Below the pieces are notes generated by a model, which searched no databases, was not told the origin of the DNA, and saw only the letters and a list, made by a program, of their open reading frames with translations. Of a DNA stretch of 55,241 bases, positions 34,137-43,680 are shown piece after piece (the first letter of the stretch is position 1; every line of letters starts with the position of its first letter). Origin of the DNA: JBIOUF01 sp044866695 (GTDB lineage: Bacteria > Actinomycetota > Actinomycetes > Propionibacteriales > Nocardioidaceae); assembly GCA_044866695.1 (NCBI GenBank), contig JBIOUF010000174.1:1-55241 (forward strand), given 5' to 3'. A program made the position numbers and the translations under genes.

Positions 34137-35582
34137 CTAGCCGCCGCGGAGCCGGCGCACCGACTCGGCGAACGCGTCCCCGCGAGCCGCGTAGTTCGCG
34201 AACTGGTCCATGGACGCGCAGCCCGGAGCCAGCAGCACCGTGTCCCCGGGCACGGCCAGGTCCGCGGCGGCCCGCACCACGCGGTCCATGACGTCAGTCT
34301 CCCCAGCGTCGACCTCGATCACCGGGACCTCCGGTGCGTGTCGTGCCAGCGACGCGGCGATCACCGCCCGGTCGCGGCCGAGCAGGACGACCCCGCGCAG
34401 CCGGTCCCGCACGCCGAGCACCAGGTCGTCGAAGCTCGCGCCCTTGGCCAGGCCCCCGGCGACCCAGACCACCGGCCGGTACGCCAGCAGGGAGGACCGC
34501 GCCGCGTGCGGGTTGGTGGCCTTGGAGTCGTCGACCCAGCGGACCCCGGCGAGCTCGGTCACCTCGGCGATCCGGTGACCGTCGAGACGGAACCCGGACA
34601 GCCCGTCGCGCACCGCGACGGGCGGCACGCCGTGCGCCCGGGCCAGCGCGGCGGCGGCCAGGGCGTTGGCGACGACGTGGGGCGCGGGCGAGGCGAGCGC
34701 GGCGACGGTGCACAGCTCGGCGGCGCTGGTGCGCCGCTGCTCGACGAAGGCCCGGTCGGCCAGGACGTCGTCGACCACGCCGACCATGCCGACCGCGGGG
34801 ATGCCGAGGGTGAAGCCGACCGCCCGTGCGCCCTCGACCACGTCGGCGGCGCGGACCAGCTGCTCGGTGACCGGGTCGGCGACGTTGTAGACGCAGGCCC
34901 GCTCGTTGCGCCGGTAGACGCGGCCCTTGTCGGCGGCGTACTGCGCCATCGAGGGATACCAGTCCAGGTGGTCCTCCGCGACGTTGAGCACGGCCGCGGA
35001 CTCGCAGGCGAGGGAGTCGGCGTAGTGCAGCTGGAAGCTGGACAGCTCCACGGCCAGCACGTCGTACGGCGTGGGGTCCATGACCACCTCGGTCAGCGGG
35101 AGCCCGACGTTGCCGCAGGCGACGCTGCGCAGGCCGGCCGCACGCAGCACCGCGTCGAGCATCTGCACCGTCGTGGTCTTGCCGTTGGTGCCGGTCACCG
35201 CGAGCCACGGGGCCGGCCGCTCCGGGTCGCGCAGCCGCCAGGCCAGCTCCACCTCGCCCCAGACCGGGACGCCGCGAGCGGTGGCCTGCGCCAGCAGCGG
35301 CGCGTCGGGCCGCCAGCCGGGTGAGGTGACCACCAGGTCCACGTCGGGCGGCAGGGTGCCGGTGGCGCCGGGGCCGAGCCGCACCCGCGCGCCGAGGATC
35401 TCCAGCAGCGTCGCCTGGTCCGGCCGCGGCGGCGCCGTGGAGTCGTCCAGCACCACCACCGACGCGCCGAGCTGGCTGAGGCCGTCCGCGGCGGCGAACC
35501 CGGAGACGCCGAGCCCGGCCACGACGACCCGCACGCCGCCCCACGGATCGTGGCGGCCGAGCCGCCCGACATCGAGGCTCAC
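34137..35582 (-). CDS. murD: UDP-N-acetylmuramoyl-L-alanine--D-glutamate ligase
   Basis: Adds D-Glu to UDP-MurNAc-L-Ala. 481 residues: N-terminal Rossmann VVVAGLGVSGFAAADGLSQ, P-loop VTGTNGKTTTVQML, ELSSFQLHYADSL, NVAEDHLDWYPSM, and C-terminal WVDDSKATNPHAARSSL and LLAPGCASMDQFANYAARGDAF. GTG at 35582 overlaps the mraY stop (GTGA). Confidence 0.97.
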   Translation of the reverse strand: MSLDVGRLGRHDPWGGVRVVVAGLGVSGFAAADGLSQLGASVVVLDDSTAPPRPDQATLLEILGARVRLGPGATGTLPPDVDLVVTSPGWRPDAPLLAQATARGVPVWGEVELAWRLRDPERPAPWLAVTGTNGKTTTVQMLDAVLRAAGLRSVACGNVGLPLTEVVMDPTPYDVLAVELSSFQLHYADSLACESAAVLNVAEDHLDWYPSMAQYAADKGRVYRRNERACVYNVADPVTEQLVRAADVVEGARAVGFTLGIPAVGMVGVVDDVLADRAFVEQRRTSAAELCTVAALASPAPHVVANALAAAALARAHGVPPVAVRDGLSGFRLDGHRIAEVTELAGVRWVDDSKATNPHAARSSLLAYRPVVWVAGGLAKGASFDDLVLGVRDRLRGVVLLGRDRAVIAASLARHAPEVPVIEVDAGETDVMDRVVRAAADLAVPGDTVLLAPGCASMDQFANYAARGDAFAESVRRLRGG

Positions 35583-36643
35583 GCGCCCGCCACCCACTCG
35601 GCGTAGAAGACGCCCATGCCCGTGGCGACGGCGATGCCGGTGATGATCCAGAACCGGACGACGACGGTGATCTCGTCCCAGCCCTTGAGCTCGAAGTGGT
35701 GGTGCAGCGGGGCCATCCGGAACATCCGCCGGCCGCCGGTGACCTTGAAGTAGCCGACCTGCAGGATGACCGACAGCGCCTGGGCGACGAACAGCCCGCC
35801 GAGGATCACCAGGAGCAGCTCGGTCCGGGTCAGGACGGCCAGGCCCGCCAGCGCGCCGCCGAGGGCCAGCGACCCGGTGTCGCCCATGAAGATCCGCGCC
35901 GGCGAGGCGTTCCACCACAGGAACCCGAAGCACGCGCCGGTGACCGCCGCGGACAGCACCGCGAGGTCCAGCGGGTCGCGGACCTCGTAGCAGGTCGGTC
36001 CCGGCGTGAGCTCGCAGGACTGGTTGTTCTGCCAGATGTTGACCAGCGTGTACGCGCCGAAGACCATCGTGGAGGCCCCCGTGGCCAGCCCGTCGAGGCC
36101 GTCGGTGAGGTTCATCGCGTTGCTGGTCCCCGCGATCATGAACAAGATCAGCAGCACCACGACGAGGGTGGGCATCGTCCAGGTCTCCCAGTCCCGGGTG
36201 AACGACAGGTGTCGCGAGGCGGGGGTCTGGCCGCGCTCGTCGGGGAACTGCAGGGCCAGGACGCCGAAGACCACCGCGACCAGGACCTGTCCGGCCATCT
36301 TGGCCTTGCTGCGCAGGCCGAGGCTGCGCTGCTTGGCGATCTTGATGTAGTCGTCGAGGAAGCCGACCGCGCCCAGGCCGACGAACAAGAACAGCAGGAG
36401 CAGCCCGGAGGCGGTGGGCGCCCGGGAGGTGGCCAGGTTGGCCAGCAGGTAGGCCAGCACCACGGCGACGATGATGACGCCGCCGCCCATCGTCGGGGTG
36501 CCCCGCTTGGTGTGGTGGCTGGTGGGCCCGTCGTCCCGGATCTCCTGGCCGTAGCCCTTGGCGACCAGCAGCCGGATCGCCCAGACCGTGCCGCCGAGGG
36601 TGAAAACCAGAGCCAGGCCCCCGGCCAGGAGGATCGCTCTCAC
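35579..36643 (-). CDS. mraY: Phospho-N-acetylmuramoyl-pentapeptide-transferase
   Basis: A polytopic membrane enzyme transferring phospho-MurNAc-pentapeptide to undecaprenyl phosphate, giving lipid I. 354 residues, about ten helices, with GPTSHHTKRGTPTMGG, FLDDYIK (catalytic Asp pair), NAMNLTDGLDGLA, FMGDTGSLALGG and the histidine loop MAPLHHHFEL. GTG at 36643 overlaps the murF stop (GTGA). Confidence 0.98.
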   Translation of the reverse strand: MRAILLAGGLALVFTLGGTVWAIRLLVAKGYGQEIRDDGPTSHHTKRGTPTMGGGVIIVAVVLAYLLANLATSRAPTASGLLLLFLFVGLGAVGFLDDYIKIAKQRSLGLRSKAKMAGQVLVAVVFGVLALQFPDERGQTPASRHLSFTRDWETWTMPTLVVVLLILFMIAGTSNAMNLTDGLDGLATGASTMVFGAYTLVNIWQNNQSCELTPGPTCYEVRDPLDLAVLSAAVTGACFGFLWWNASPARIFMGDTGSLALGGALAGLAVLTRTELLLVILGGLFVAQALSVILQVGYFKVTGGRRMFRMAPLHHHFELKGWDEITVVVRFWIITGIAVATGMGVFYAEWVAGA

Positions 36644-38058
36644 CGGCCCGCCTCCGGTGCCACGGCTCCGCGGACCAGCGCGTCGGCCACCTCGTCGAGC
36701 CGGGCCGCGCGGGAGCCCTTCACCAGCACCACGTCGCCGGGGCGCAGGTGGTCGCGCAGCCAGGCGAGGGCCGCGGCGTTGTCCGGCACGAACACCGACT
36801 CCTCTCCCCACGACCCCTCGAGCGACGCGCCGAGGTGCAGGGGCCGTGCCGCCTCGCCGACCACGAGCAGCTGGTGGATGTCCAGGCGCACCGCCAGTCT
36901 GCCAACGGCGTCGTGCTCGTCGGCGCTGGACTCGCCCAGCTCGCGCATCTCCCCCAGGACGGCCACGGTGCGGGCGCCGGGCCGGCCGCGGCCCAGGGCG
37001 GCCAGTGACTTGAGCGCGACGCGCATCGAGTCCGGGTTGGCGTTGTAGCTGTCGTTGACGACGGTCACGCCGCCGGGTGCCTGCTGCACCTCCATCCGCC
37101 ACTTCGAGATGCGCTCGACGGCGGCGAGCGAGGCGGCGGCCCGGGTCATCGGTACGCCGAGCGCGACCCCCGTGGCCGCCGCGGCCGCGGCGTTGCGGGC
37201 CTGGTGCTCCCCGACCAGCCGCAGCCGCACCGGTACGGTCTCGCCGTCGTGCTCGAGGACGAGCGCGGCCCGGCCGTCGGCGTCCAGGCCGACGTCGGTC
37301 ATCCGCACGTCCGCCGCGGGTCCCTCGCCGAAGGTGAGCACCCGGGCGGTGGTCCGCCGGGCCATCCCGGCCACCAGGGGGTCGTCGGCGTTGAGCACCG
37401 CCACGCCGTCGGGTGGCAGTGCCTCGACCAGCTCCCCCTTCGCCCTGGCGATCTCGGCCTGGCTGCCGAACTCACCGAGGTGCGCCTTGCCGACGTTGAG
37501 CACCAGCGCGACCCGCGGCGGCGCGACCCGGCACAGCGCGGCGACGTGGCCGACGCCGCGGGCCCCCATCTCCAGGACCAGGTACCGCGTCGTGGCGTCG
37601 GCGCGGAGCACGGTGACCGGCAGTCCCAGCTCGTTGTTGAACGACCCGACCGTGGCCACCGTCGGCGCCGCGTCGGACAGCACGCGGGCCAGCAGGTCCT
37701 TCGTGGAGGTCTTGCCCGACGACCCGGTGAGGCCGACGACGGTGGGCCCGCGGCCCTCCTGGAGCCGGTCGAGCACGTGCCGGGCCAGCCGGGCCAGCGC
37801 GGCGAGGACGTCGTCGACGACGACGGAGGGCACCCCGACCGGGCGGGAGCCCAGCACCGCGGCGGCTCCCGCGTCGACGGCCGCGGCGGCGTACTCGTGG
37901 CCGTCGACGTGCTCGCCCCGGAACGCCGCGAACAGCCCACCCAGCTCCACGAGCCGGCTGTCCACCACGGCCGGGCCGGTGACGACGAGGTCGCGCGGCG
38001 CGTCGTGCACCCGACCGCCGACCACGGCGGCGATCTCCGCGAGCGTCATCGCGATCAC
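36640..38058 (-). CDS. murF: UDP-N-acetylmuramoyl-tripeptide--D-alanyl-D-alanine ligase
   Basis: Adds D-Ala-D-Ala to complete the pentapeptide. 472 residues: an N-terminal MurF/UDP-binding domain (LAEIAAVVGGRVHD ... VVDSRLVELGGLFAAFRGEHVDGHEYAA), P-loop LTGSSGKTSTKDLL, EMGARGVGHVAAL, NVGKAHLGEFGS and NDSYNANPDSMRVAL. GTG at 38058 overlaps the murE stop (GTGA); an ATG at 38049 in the same frame is an alternative. Confidence 0.97.
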   Translation of the reverse strand: MIAMTLAEIAAVVGGRVHDAPRDLVVTGPAVVDSRLVELGGLFAAFRGEHVDGHEYAAAAVDAGAAAVLGSRPVGVPSVVVDDVLAALARLARHVLDRLQEGRGPTVVGLTGSSGKTSTKDLLARVLSDAAPTVATVGSFNNELGLPVTVLRADATTRYLVLEMGARGVGHVAALCRVAPPRVALVLNVGKAHLGEFGSQAEIARAKGELVEALPPDGVAVLNADDPLVAGMARRTTARVLTFGEGPAADVRMTDVGLDADGRAALVLEHDGETVPVRLRLVGEHQARNAAAAAATGVALGVPMTRAAASLAAVERISKWRMEVQQAPGGVTVVNDSYNANPDSMRVALKSLAALGRGRPGARTVAVLGEMRELGESSADEHDAVGRLAVRLDIHQLLVVGEAARPLHLGASLEGSWGEESVFVPDNAAALAWLRDHLRPGDVVLVKGSRAARLDEVADALVRGAVAPEAGR

Positions 38059-39596
38059 GGCCGCTCCTCCTCCAGCACCGTCCTGAGCACGTCGCGGTCG
38101 TCGAAGGGGTGGACGGTGCCGGCGACCTCCTGTCCCGTCTCGTGCCCCTTGCCGGCCACCACGACGGTGTCCCCGGCGCGCGCGGCGCGGACGGCCAGAC
38201 GGATCGCGGCACGACGGTCGCCGACCTCGCGCAGCTCCGCGGTCCCGTCGCGCGCGCCGGCGAGCACCGCGGCGCGGATGGCCGCCGGGTCCTCGTCGCG
38301 GGGGTTGTCGTCGGTGACCACGAGGACGTCGGCGAACCGCGCGGCGACCTGCCCCATCAGCGGCCGCTTGCCGGGGTCGCGGTCACCGCCGGCGCCCAGC
38401 ACCAGGATCAGCCGGCCGGCCGTCCGCGGGCGCAGCGCCTGGAGCACCGCCGCGACCGCGTCGGGCTTGTGCGCGTAGTCGACGACGGCGAGGAAGGGCT
38501 GACCGGCGTCGACCCGCTCCAGCCGCCCCGGCACCCCGCGGGTCGAGCCCATGGCGGCCGCGACCGCGCGGGCGTCGAAGCCCGCCTCGCCGAGCGCGGC
38601 GACGGCGCACAGCGCGTTGGCGACGTTGAACGCGCCGGGCAGCGGCACGCCGGCCGGGAACGACTGCCCGGCCGTGCGGATGGTGAAGTCGGAGCGCTCC
38701 GGGGCGGCGACCACGTCGACGGCCAGCCAGTCCACCGGCTGCCCGCGACCCGGCTCGTCGCCGACGGCGTACGCGCGCACCGGCAGGGTCGTCTCGCGGG
38801 CCAGGCGCCGGCCGTGCTCGTCGTCGGCGTTGACCACCGCGCGCCGGGCCCGCTCGGCGGTGAACAGCCGGGCCTTGGCGGCGAAGTAGTCCTCGACGTC
38901 GGTGTGGAAGTCCAGGTGGTCGCGACCCAGGTTGGTGAACGCCGCGACGTCGAACACCACGCCGTCCACGCGGCCCATGACCAGGGCGTGGCTGGAGACC
39001 TCCATCACGCAGCAGGCCACCTCGCTCTCCCGCATCACCGCGAAGAGGGCATGGAGGTCGGTCGCCTCCGGCGTGGTCAGCGACGTGGCCACGTCCTCGC
39101 CGGCGATCCGGGTGCCGATCGTGCCCACGACCGCCGAGCGGACCCCGGTCGCCTCCAGCGCCGACTCGGCCAGCCAGGTGGTGGTGGTCTTGCCCTGGGT
39201 GCCCGTGACGGCGACCAGGCGCAGGTCGCGGGACGGCTCCCCGTAGATGCGGGAGGCGAGGTCGCCCAGCACCCGCCTGGGCTCGGGGACGACGAGCACG
39301 GGGAGCCCCACTCCGGAGCACAGCTCGGCGCCCGCGGGGTCGGTCAGCACGGCGACGGCGCCCAGGGAGTGCGCGGAGCCGGTGAACTCCGCGCCGTGCG
39401 CCCGGCTGCCGGGGACGGCCGCGTAGAGGTCGCCGGGCCGGACCTTCCGGCTGTCCAGGGTCACCCCGGTGACCACGGGGTCCGGCGCGCCGATCGGGAC
39501 TGTGGCGCCGGCGGCCCCGACCCAGGCGGCGACCCGGTCCAGCGGCGTGTGCGGTGGCCGGACCGGTCGCGTCGCGGGACCCGGAGTGGCGGTCAC
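38055..39596 (-). CDS. murE: UDP-N-acetylmuramoyl-L-alanyl-D-glutamate--2,6-diaminopimelate ligase
   Basis: Adds the third stem-peptide residue. 513 residues: DSRKVRPGDLYAAVPGSRAHG, P-loop VTGTQGKTTTTWLAE, EVSSHALVMGRV, TNLGRDHLDFH, and the C-terminal DDNPRDEDP. The DNPR motif is typical of diaminopimelate-specific rather than lysine-specific enzymes, so the wall should contain DAP. In Nocardioides-type organisms this is usually LL-DAP, which sequence alone cannot show. GTG at 39596; a 46-bp gap separates it from ftsI. Confidence 0.97.
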   Translation of the reverse strand: MTATPGPATRPVRPPHTPLDRVAAWVGAAGATVPIGAPDPVVTGVTLDSRKVRPGDLYAAVPGSRAHGAEFTGSAHSLGAVAVLTDPAGAELCSGVGLPVLVVPEPRRVLGDLASRIYGEPSRDLRLVAVTGTQGKTTTTWLAESALEATGVRSAVVGTIGTRIAGEDVATSLTTPEATDLHALFAVMRESEVACCVMEVSSHALVMGRVDGVVFDVAAFTNLGRDHLDFHTDVEDYFAAKARLFTAERARRAVVNADDEHGRRLARETTLPVRAYAVGDEPGRGQPVDWLAVDVVAAPERSDFTIRTAGQSFPAGVPLPGAFNVANALCAVAALGEAGFDARAVAAAMGSTRGVPGRLERVDAGQPFLAVVDYAHKPDAVAAVLQALRPRTAGRLILVLGAGGDRDPGKRPLMGQVAARFADVLVVTDDNPRDEDPAAIRAAVLAGARDGTAELREVGDRRAAIRLAVRAARAGDTVVVAGKGHETGQEVAGTVHPFDDRDVLRTVLEEERP

Positions 39597-39642
39597 CGCG
39601 CCGAACCTACCCGCCGGGCGACCCGTCCCGGCTGCCGGGGCG

Positions 39643-41445
39643 TCACTCGACCGGCAGCGCCGGGGACGGCGTCCCGGTGGGCGGCACGGCGTACTTCTGC
39701 AGCAGGTAGGCCATGATCCGGTGGAACGCCGGACCGCCCACCGACCCGCCGCCGCCGCCGTTCTTGGGGTCGTGCACCACCACGTAGACGGTGAACCTGG
39801 GCTGGTCGGCGGGGGCGAAGCCGGCGAAGGAGACCGTGAACGTGCCGTCGTAGCAGCCGCAGGCCTCGCCGACCCGCTGGGCGGTGCCGGTCTTGCCGGC
39901 CACCCGGTAGCCCTCGACGGAGGCTCCGGGCGCGGTGCCCTGGTCGGGGTCGGTGACCATCTCCATCATCCGCGTGGTCTGCTCGGCGGCGGTCCGGCTG
40001 ACCACCCGGCGGCGTTCGGAGGTGTCCGAGCCGACCACCTCCCCGGCGTTGGTCGTGGCCCGGCCGTCGACGAGGCTGGGCTGTACGTAGACCCCGCCGT
40101 TCGCGACGGTGTTGACCGCGGCGGCCATCTGCACCGCGGACACCGCCACCCCCTGCCCGAAGGCGATGTTGTCCCGGTTGATCTGGGCCCATCCCCGCCA
40201 GTCCGGGAGCACGCCGGCGGACTCGGCGTCGACGCCGATGCCGGGCCGGGCGCCCAGCCCGAACCCGCGCAGGTAGTCGGAGAACCGCTCGGCGCCCAGC
40301 TGCCGCGCGGCCAGGACCGTGCCGATGTTGGAGGACTTCGCGACCACCCCGGTCAGGGTGAGCCGGATCCGGCCGTGCGGGAAGTAGTCGTGGATGACCC
40401 GGTCGTTGCTGGGCAGGGTCTCCGGGATCACGATCCGGGTGCGCGGGGTGACCAGCCTCCGGTCGAGCAGCGCCGCGACGGTGAGCACCTTCTCCACCGA
40501 CCCTGGCTCGTAGGCGTCTCGCGCGGCCCGGGTGCCCCGGTCGGCGCGGGCGGACTGGTCGAGGTGGTTGGGGTCGTAGGTCGGGTAGTCCGCGAGCGCG
40601 AGGAGCTCCCCGGTGCGGGTGTCCATCACGACGGCGGCGCCCGACTCCCCGCCCGCGTCCTCCACGGTGTTGCGCAGCACCCGCTGCACGTAGAACTGGA
40701 CGTCGCGGTCGACGGTGAGCCGCAGGTCCTCTCCGTCGACCGGGTCGACGACGTTGTTGTCGCCCAGCGGGATCCGGTTGCCGCCGCCCACGTCGTAGGT
40801 GGCCGAGCCGTCCTCGCCGCCGAGCATCCGGTTGAAGTACTGCTCCGCGCCTTCGGCGCCCTCGCCCTCGTCGTTGAGGAAGCCCACTACGCTCGCCGCG
40901 ACGTCGCCGGCCGGGTAGGTGCGGACCGGGTCGCGGCGCACGTCGATGCCCTTGTACCCGAGGGCGTCGAGCTCGTCCACGACCGCCCGGGCCCGGGTGG
41001 AGGGCACGCGGCGCGCGACGTAGCGGAAGTGGTTGGGGTCCTCCTCGGTGCCGGTGGCGCGCAGGTCGCCGAGCGCGGCGAAGTAGTCGATGCCGAGGCG
41101 GGCCGCGAGGATGCGCGCGATCGCCCCGGCGTCCTCGGCGGTCTTGGTGGGGTCGGCGACGATCATCAGCCCGTCGAGCGACTCCGCGAGCGGGAGGCCG
41201 TTGCGGTCGGTGATGCGGCCCCGGGTGGCCGGGAGGATCTCCTTGACCGCGCCCACCGCGCGGGCCTTCTCGGCGTACGCCCGGGCGTCGAGCCCTTGCA
41301 GCTGGAACAGGCGTACGGCGAACACCGACACCACCATGGTGATGACCAGGAACCCCACCCGGAGCCGCAGCAGCGACCTCGCGCGCACCGCGTCCGCGCC
41401 GCGGCGGGGCCGGCGCCGGACGCGGCGCCGGCGGGAGTGGGTCAC
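39643..41445 (-). CDS. ftsI: Septal class B penicillin-binding protein FtsI (PBP3)
   Basis: Transpeptidase of septal peptidoglycan. 600 residues: a very basic cytosolic start (HSRRRRVRRRPRRG), one membrane helix (VGFLVITMVVSVFAVRLFQLQ), a dimerisation domain with RGRITDRNGLPLA, then the transpeptidase domain with SxxK in EPGSVEKVL, SxN in KSSNIGT and KTGTAQ. There is no PASTA extension. GTG at 41445 follows GAGGAG. 123 bp separate it from the ftsL-like stop. Confidence 0.97.
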   Translation of the reverse strand: MTHSRRRRVRRRPRRGADAVRARSLLRLRVGFLVITMVVSVFAVRLFQLQGLDARAYAEKARAVGAVKEILPATRGRITDRNGLPLAESLDGLMIVADPTKTAEDAGAIARILAARLGIDYFAALGDLRATGTEEDPNHFRYVARRVPSTRARAVVDELDALGYKGIDVRRDPVRTYPAGDVAASVVGFLNDEGEGAEGAEQYFNRMLGGEDGSATYDVGGGNRIPLGDNNVVDPVDGEDLRLTVDRDVQFYVQRVLRNTVEDAGGESGAAVVMDTRTGELLALADYPTYDPNHLDQSARADRGTRAARDAYEPGSVEKVLTVAALLDRRLVTPRTRIVIPETLPSNDRVIHDYFPHGRIRLTLTGVVAKSSNIGTVLAARQLGAERFSDYLRGFGLGARPGIGVDAESAGVLPDWRGWAQINRDNIAFGQGVAVSAVQMAAAVNTVANGGVYVQPSLVDGRATTNAGEVVGSDTSERRRVVSRTAAEQTTRMMEMVTDPDQGTAPGASVEGYRVAGKTGTAQRVGEACGCYDGTFTVSFAGFAPADQPRFTVYVVVHDPKNGGGGGSVGGPAFHRIMAYLLQKYAVPPTGTPSPALPVE

Positions 41446-41568
41446 GGGGCGTGGCTCCTCGTGGTCGTGGGGGGGCGTCGTCTTTGTTCTACCGGCCCGG
41501 CGGCGCCTCGCCTCGGTGGCGCGCCGGGCGCGGACGACCGTTGCTCGAGTGGGTAGCCCGTCCAGCGG

Positions 41569-42204
41569 TCAGCGCGCTGCGCGGGTCCGCTCCCCGGCGC
41601 CATCCCGGCGCTGGGTGTCCGGGCGCTGGGTGTCTGGGCGCTGGGTGTCCGGGCGCTGGGTGTCCGGGCGCTGGGGGTCCGGGCGCGCCGGGCCGGCGTT
41701 CACCGCGGCCTCGTCGTCGGCCGGGGGTCTGACCACGACCACCTTGGCGCGCAGCGACGGCGGCTTCCTGGCGGGCAACGGCGTGAGCCGGATCGCGTCG
41801 TCCTGGGTTGCCGGGGTGGGGTTGCCGAGCACCGTGCCGTCGGAGAGGCGCAGGAACGCCGGGCTCGACATGGGGACCATGCCCAGCCGACGCGCCTGGA
41901 GGGCGACCCGTTGCGGGTCGCGGAGCCGGTCCAGGTCGAGCTGGAGCTGCTGCTGTCGCGCGCCCAGCTCCGCGGCCCGTTGCTGCATCGCCGTGGCGGC
42001 GAAGGACGCCTGCTGCATCTGGGTGTTGAACACCAGCAGGCCGACGACGCCGCCGAGCAGGATCACGCTGACCAGGATCACGAACGGAACCCGGCGCTGG
42101 GCCGGGCGGCCGGCGCGGGGCACGACGGTGAACCTGGCCCGCTCCACCGCAGCCCATGCCGAGCGAGGCACCCTCGCCCGGGCCGTCGTCCGCCGCTCGC
42201 TCAC
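41569..42204 (-). CDS. ftsL: FtsL-like septum formation protein with a C-terminal repeat tail
   Basis: 211 residues in the ftsL position between rsmH and ftsI. A basic N-terminus is followed by one membrane helix (FVILVSVILLGGVVGLLVFN). An extracytoplasmic coiled coil comes next (MQQRAAELGARQQQLQLDLDRLRDPQRVALQARRLGMVPMS), typical of FtsL/FtsB-type proteins that bind FtsQ and activate FtsW/FtsI. The last ~75 residues are Pro/Arg/Asp-rich and include five tandem PDTQR-type units encoded by a 15-bp DNA repeat (41611-41685). Identification rests on position and topology more than on sequence identity. Confidence 0.85.
   Translation of the reverse strand: MSERRTTARARVPRSAWAAVERARFTVVPRAGRPAQRRVPFVILVSVILLGGVVGLLVFNTQMQQASFAATAMQQRAAELGARQQQLQLDLDRLRDPQRVALQARRLGMVPMSSPAFLRLSDGTVLGNPTPATQDDAIRLTPLPARKPPSLRAKVVVVRPPADDEAAVNAGPARPDPQRPDTQRPDTQRPDTQRPDTQRRDGAGERTRAAR
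41611..41685. repeat. 15-bp in-frame tandem repeat in the ftsL-like gene, five units
   Basis: Five consecutive units of CTGGGTGTCCGGGCG (one or two variant bases) encode a repeated P-D-T-Q-R tail on the minus strand. Being a multiple of three, unit gain or loss would not shift the frame. Confidence 0.9.
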
Positions 42205-42352
42205 CGGTCCCCCTCCGGCCGGCGACGACGCGGTGCCGGCCCCCGCCGGTGGCCTCGGCGCGCGGGGCGGCTCCGCCGGGCTGGCGGTGGTCCCGCCAGG
42301 GCCGTCTGCCCGGTCCGCTCGCTCACGACCGGGCGTCCCTCACGGTGGGTGA

Positions 42353-43351
42353 TCATGCCACTGCTCCTGCCCGGATCCGTTGCACGGCGCGCAGGCGCAC
42401 CGAGCGGGCTCGTGGGTTCCGGCGGATCTCGTCCGCCGAGGCGCGCTCCGCGCCGCGGGTGAGCAGCCGGAGCACCGGTTCGCGGTCCGGTGGCACGACC
42501 GGCAGGTCCGGCGGCACCTGCGCGCGGGCGTTGCGGGCGAACAGCTGCTTGACCGGCCGGTCCTCCAGGGAGTGGTAGGCGAGAACCACCACCCTGCCGC
42601 CCACCCGGACCGCGTCGACCGCCGCCGGCAGCGCGCGGGCCAGGACCGCCAGCTCGTCGTTGACCTCGATGCGCAGTGCCTGGAAGGTGCGCTTGGCCGG
42701 GTGCCCCCCGGTGCGGCGGGCCGGTGCCGGCACCGCGTCGCGGACCAGGTCGGCCAGGCGGGCGCTGCCGCGGAACGGGCGCTCCGCGCGCTCCGCGACG
42801 ACCCGCCGGGCGATCCGCCGGGCGTACCGCTCCTCGCCGTACTCGACGAGGACGCGGGTGAGCTCGTCGGCCGAGTAGGTGTTCAGCACGTCCGCGGCCG
42901 TGCGGCCGCCGCTGTCGTCCATGCGCATGTCGAGGGGGGCGTCCTCGGCGTAGGCGAACCCGCGGTCGGCGACGTCGAGCTGCATGCTGGAGACCCCGAG
43001 GTCGAACAGCACCGCGTCGACCGGCTCGACCGGGTCGAGACCGAGCCCGGCCAGCACCGGGAGCAGCTGGTCGTACACCGCGTGCACGCCGGCGAACCGC
43101 TCGCCGAACCCCGCCAGGCGTCGGCGGCTGCGCTCGAGCGCGTGCGGGTCGCGGTCGATGCCGACCACCCGCGCGCGCGGGCAGTTCCGCAGCACCGCCT
43201 CCGCGTGCCCGCCCAGGCCGAGGGTGGCGTCGACCAGCACGGCGTCGTCGTGGTCGAGCGCGGGTGCCACCAGGGCGACCACCCGGTCGACCAGCACCGG
43301 CTCGTGGGCAGGCTCGGGGCCGGGGTCCTGGGTCGGGCAGGCTGCGGCCAC
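42353..43351 (-). CDS. rsmH: 16S rRNA (cytosine(1402)-N(4))-methyltransferase
   Basis: A SAM-dependent methyltransferase of C1402 in the ribosomal P site, formerly MraW. 332 residues: HEPVLVDRVVALV, SAM-binding VDATLGLGGHAEAVL, VVGIDRDPHAL, DLGVSSMQLD, the helical insertion with RRTGGHPAKRTFQALRIEVNDEL, and YHSLEDRPVKQLF. It is the first large gene of the dcw operon. A 148-bp gap to the ftsL-like gene shows nothing further. Confidence 0.97.
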   Translation of the reverse strand: MAAACPTQDPGPEPAHEPVLVDRVVALVAPALDHDDAVLVDATLGLGGHAEAVLRNCPRARVVGIDRDPHALERSRRRLAGFGERFAGVHAVYDQLLPVLAGLGLDPVEPVDAVLFDLGVSSMQLDVADRGFAYAEDAPLDMRMDDSGGRTAADVLNTYSADELTRVLVEYGEERYARRIARRVVAERAERPFRGSARLADLVRDAVPAPARRTGGHPAKRTFQALRIEVNDELAVLARALPAAVDAVRVGGRVVVLAYHSLEDRPVKQLFARNARAQVPPDLPVVPPDREPVLRLLTRGAERASADEIRRNPRARSVRLRAVQRIRAGAVA

Positions 43352-43360
43352 CGGGCGGCC

Positions 43361-43534
43361 TCAGCCGACCAGCGACATCAGCACCAGCAGGGCCAGCGCG
43401 ACGCAGGTGGAGGCCAGCGCGGAGAAGGCGGCGACCGCGATGCCTTCTCGGACGTCCTGCCGCACCCGGCGGGGCCGGCCGTAGCGGGCGGCGCAGACCG
43501 GGTGAGCGGTGTGGCGTGCCGTGCCGACTGCCAT
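43361..43534 (-). CDS. Small single-pass membrane protein between mraZ and rsmH
   Basis: A 57-residue frame: a basic N-terminal half (VGTARHTAHPVCAARYGRPRR) and one C-terminal helix (GIAVAAFSALASTCVALALLVLMSLVG). The ATG at 43534 follows a GGGGGG purine run at six-base spacing. An in-frame start at 43591 would add 19 residues. The stop is nine bases before rsmH begins, so it would be co-transcribed and perhaps coupled. No family is recognised. Topology (N-in, short tail) recalls small divisome or FtsB-like partners, but that is only inference. Confidence 0.55.
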   Translation of the reverse strand: MAVGTARHTAHPVCAARYGRPRRVRQDVREGIAVAAFSALASTCVALALLVLMSLVG

Positions 43535-43680
43535 GTCCCCCCTCACGCCTCGGCCGGGTTCGTCGGGCCTGGTCCCCGTCCGCTCCCGCACCGGTGGCCG
43601 TCTGGCACCGGGGAAGGTGTGCCAGCCAGGCCCGCGGTGAGCGGACGTGAGACCGGGTCCGGCGACCCCTCTCTCGCTCG

